DNA of 24,097 bases from JAWLHJ01 sp040904945 (GTDB taxonomy: Bacteria > Gemmatimonadota > Gemmatimonadetes > Longimicrobiales > Gaopeijiaceae). Below the pieces are notes generated by a model. That model saw nothing but the letters and a program-made list of their open reading frames with translations, was not told the DNA's origin and did not search any database. Each line of letters begins with the position of its first letter. The stretch's first letter is position 1. Where the stretch lies: positions 1 to 24,097 of the forward strand of contig JBBDSM010000128.1 of NCBI GenBank assembly GCA_040904945.1, read 5' to 3'. Below are positions 22,495 through 24,097 of this stretch, in pieces. The translations under genes and the position numbers were made by a program.

Positions 22495-23511
22495 ATGAAT
22501 TCTCCGCGCGCGCTGTTCGCGGCCGCGGCGGCCATCTTCACGCTCACGGCCTGCGACGTGCCGACCGAGCCTCCGATGTTCGAGCCGCGCTGGATCGTCC
22601 CGGTCAACGAGACCTCGCTCTCGGTCGACGAGTTGCTCCCCGCCGGGGTCACGGTCTCCGGTGAGGCGTTCGACGTGTCGGTCGATCCGGTTTCGGTGGT
22701 CGAAACCCTGGGCGACCTGTGCCCGGATTGCTTGGACTCCGGCGGCTTCGCCGTGGAAGTGCCTCCTTTCTCGGGCGACTTCGTGTCGATCCAGGCGCTG
22801 CCCGCTGAGGTGCTCTCCGCCGAGGTGTCCGGGGGCTCCGTCGAAATCGAGATCCTGAACGGCTTCACGTTCGACCCACTGGACAACGGCGGGTCCGTCA
22901 CCATCACCATCGCCGACGACTTGACGGGTGAGGTTCTCGGGGAGGTCGTTCTCGAGGACCCCGCCGACGACCTGCCCCCGAACGTGCCCGTGGCCCGGAC
23001 GCTCTCGGTCCAGCCCGGCTCGATCACCGGCCCGATCCGCGCAACCACGTCCGTCGACGCGCAGGGTGGACAGACCGCCGAGATCGACACGTCCGACCTC
23101 ATCGAGGTGACCGCGACCGTTCAGTCGCTCCTCGTGAGCTCCGTGACGGTCGACGTGGGCAGCCGGACGGTCACGATCGACGAGCAGGAGATCGGCCTCG
23201 AGGACATTGAGCAGGATATCGCCGAACGAATCGTGGAGGGCTCCATCATTCTGGACATCGACAACCCGTTCGGGGTGAGCCTCGACGGCACCATCGAGAT
23301 CGGGAGCACATCGAGGAGCATCTCCATCACGGACGCGAGCACGTCGACCGTCACGCTGAGCTACACCGGAGATGAGCTCCGCTCGTTCATCGGTCAGCCC
23401 AACGTGCTCTTCAGCGGCAGCGGGGTGGCGAATGGCGACTCGGTCACGATCCGGCCCGGCCAGGTGATGCTGCTCGAAGCGACGCTCGACTTCACGATTC
23501 TGATCGGCTGA
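22495..23511 (+). CDS. Hypothetical surface/periplasmic lipoprotein, beta-rich
   Basis: A 338-residue predicted lipoprotein. Residues 1-20 form a lipoprotein signal with lipobox LTAC and acylated Cys20, and the mature protein begins CDVPTEPP. The rest is rich in Val, Thr, Ser, Asp and Ile in alternating beta-strand patterns (for example SVTVDVGSRTVTIDE and GSIILDIDNPFG), with a CPDC pair at about 76-79. I recognise no family; the pattern suggests stacked immunoglobulin-like or solenoid strands. There is no transmembrane helix beyond the signal. The ATG follows CGGAG (22484-22488). It lies 11 nt before an outer-membrane protein gene, so the two probably form an outer-membrane unit. Confidence 0.82.
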   Translation: MNSPRALFAAAAAIFTLTACDVPTEPPMFEPRWIVPVNETSLSVDELLPAGVTVSGEAFDVSVDPVSVVETLGDLCPDCLDSGGFAVEVPPFSGDFVSIQALPAEVLSAEVSGGSVEIEILNGFTFDPLDNGGSVTITIADDLTGEVLGEVVLEDPADDLPPNVPVARTLSVQPGSITGPIRATTSVDAQGGQTAEIDTSDLIEVTATVQSLLVSSVTVDVGSRTVTIDEQEIGLEDIEQDIAERIVEGSIILDIDNPFGVSLDGTIEIGSTSRSISITDASTSTVTLSYTGDELRSFIGQPNVLFSGSGVANGDSVTIRPGQVMLLEATLDFTILIG

Positions 23512-23522
23512 GGAAACGACCC

Positions 23523-24097
23523 ATGACCATGAAGCACTTCTTTCGTGTGACGATGGCGGTGGTCGTATCCACCGCCGTCCTAGGCGGCGCTCCGCGGACC
23601 GCGGACGCCCAGCTCGCCAACGCGAGCACATCGACCCTGGCCCTTTCGGGCGCGACGACGGCAACCGCCCGCGGCTTCGGCGCCATCAGCGTGAATCCGG
23701 CGGGGCTCGGCATGCCCGGCTCCGGGTTCAGCCTGGCCATCCTTCCCATCCAGACCCGCGTCGGCTTCGGCCCGGTGACGCTCTCGGACCTCAAGGAGTA
23801 CGAGGGCGTGGTCGTGCCCGACGCCGTGGTGGAGGAGTGGCTCACGCGCATCGAGAACGCGGGCGGACAGTCGGGGCTCGTGGGCGCCGACGTCTCGGGG
23901 CTCGCGCTGACCTTCGGGAATTTCGGGCTGCAGATCTCGACGACAGCCTCGAGCGATTTCGTGCTCCCGGCCGGTGTAGCCGAAGGATTCATGCTCGGCA
24001 ACGCGGGCCGGACGGGCGAGGCGACCGACCTGGACCTGACCGGTCTCGGCATCGATGCGTTCGCCACGAGCACCTTGGGGCTCAGCTACGCCTTCCC
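23523..24097 (+). CDS. Outer-membrane beta-barrel-like protein, N-terminal part (runs off the window)
   Basis: The open frame runs to the window edge: 191 codons are seen and the 3' end is missing. A signal peptide (about 1-30, ending TADAQ) is followed by LALSGATTATARGFGAISVNPAGLGMPG. That ARGxxAIxxNPAGL arrangement is common at the start of PorV/FadL-like and DUF5723-type outer-membrane proteins. Later segments (FSLAILPIQTRVGFG, LALTFGNFGLQIST, TLGLSYAF) have alternating strand character. The ATG at 23523 has GAGG upstream (23510-23513), 9 nt away; a second in-frame ATG at 23529 is too distant from it. It is probably cotranscribed with the lipoprotein gene. Confidence 0.72.
   Translation, partial: MTMKHFFRVTMAVVVSTAVLGGAPRTADAQLANASTSTLALSGATTATARGFGAISVNPAGLGMPGSGFSLAILPIQTRVGFGPVTLSDLKEYEGVVVPDAVVEEWLTRIENAGGQSGLVGADVSGLALTFGNFGLQISTTASSDFVLPAGVAEGFMLGNAGRTGEATDLDLTGLGIDAFATSTLGLSYAF

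Noticed and set aside
22128..23102. In-frame upstream extension of lepA (about 325 codons)
   Set aside because: It is low-complexity Ser/Thr-rich and antisense to the lipoprotein gene; LepA begins at the IRNF region just after 22127.
1..24097. Searched by eye for CRISPR arrays, tRNA/rRNA genes, insertion sequences, attachment sites and tandem DNA repeats
   Set aside because: None seen; no regularly spaced repeats, T-loop-like tRNA motifs or transposase-like proteins were found.

Overview
The window is 24 kb of very GC-rich, densely packed bacterial chromosome. The envelope genes point to a Gram-negative (diderm) cell: an ADP-heptose-type glycosyltransferase, a lipoprotein next to a beta-barrel-like outer-membrane protein, and exported M16 peptidases. 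Gene style (GTG starts, 4-nt ATGA/GTGA overlaps, protein composition) suggests Gemmatimonadota or a similar high-GC phylum. That placement is an inference, since no rRNA or tRNA is present. I see no mobile element, CRISPR array or RNA gene.

Layout. (1) 30-1193: a PLP-dependent cystathionine gamma-synthase/lyase. (2) 1287-2291: a membrane M48 zinc peptidase behind an ECF-type promoter. (3) 2355-7861: a forward operon of purD, a YbjQ-family protein, mutM and two M16 peptidase-fold genes, one with and one without the zinc motif. (4) 7878-8606, reverse: a UbiE/MenG methyltransferase. (5) 8749-13158: a forward envelope-stress-like locus with an ECF sigma factor, a membrane anti-sigma factor carrying a duplicated zinc-finger module, an exported bactofilin-like membrane protein, a toast-rack-like exported protein and a small membrane protein. 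(6) 22127-13159, reverse: lepA, a heptosyltransferase-like GT9, a ROK sugar kinase, a PfkB kinase, a STAS+HATPase protein, a STAS-like protein and a second PLP trans-sulfuration enzyme, then nfu and mrp behind their own promoter. (7) 22495-end, forward: a lipoprotein and a truncated outer-membrane protein, after a 367-nt leader rich in inverted repeats.

The strongest unlisted signal is a bipartite motif, GAAAC-N17-CGTAGG. It occurs three times with identical spacing: before the M48 peptidase, before the sigma factor, and between the sigma gene and its anti-sigma gene. It resembles the sigma-W type of ECF promoter (TGAAAC-N16/17-CGTA). I infer that the sigma factor controls itself, its anti-sigma/envelope operon, and a membrane protease 7 kb away.

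A second cluster of interest is the reverse-strand block in which a ROK kinase, a PfkB kinase, a STAS-HATPase regulator and a STAS-like protein are joined by successive 4-nt overlaps. This suggests a co-translated module linking sugar phosphorylation to a partner-switch-like regulator; its function is unknown.
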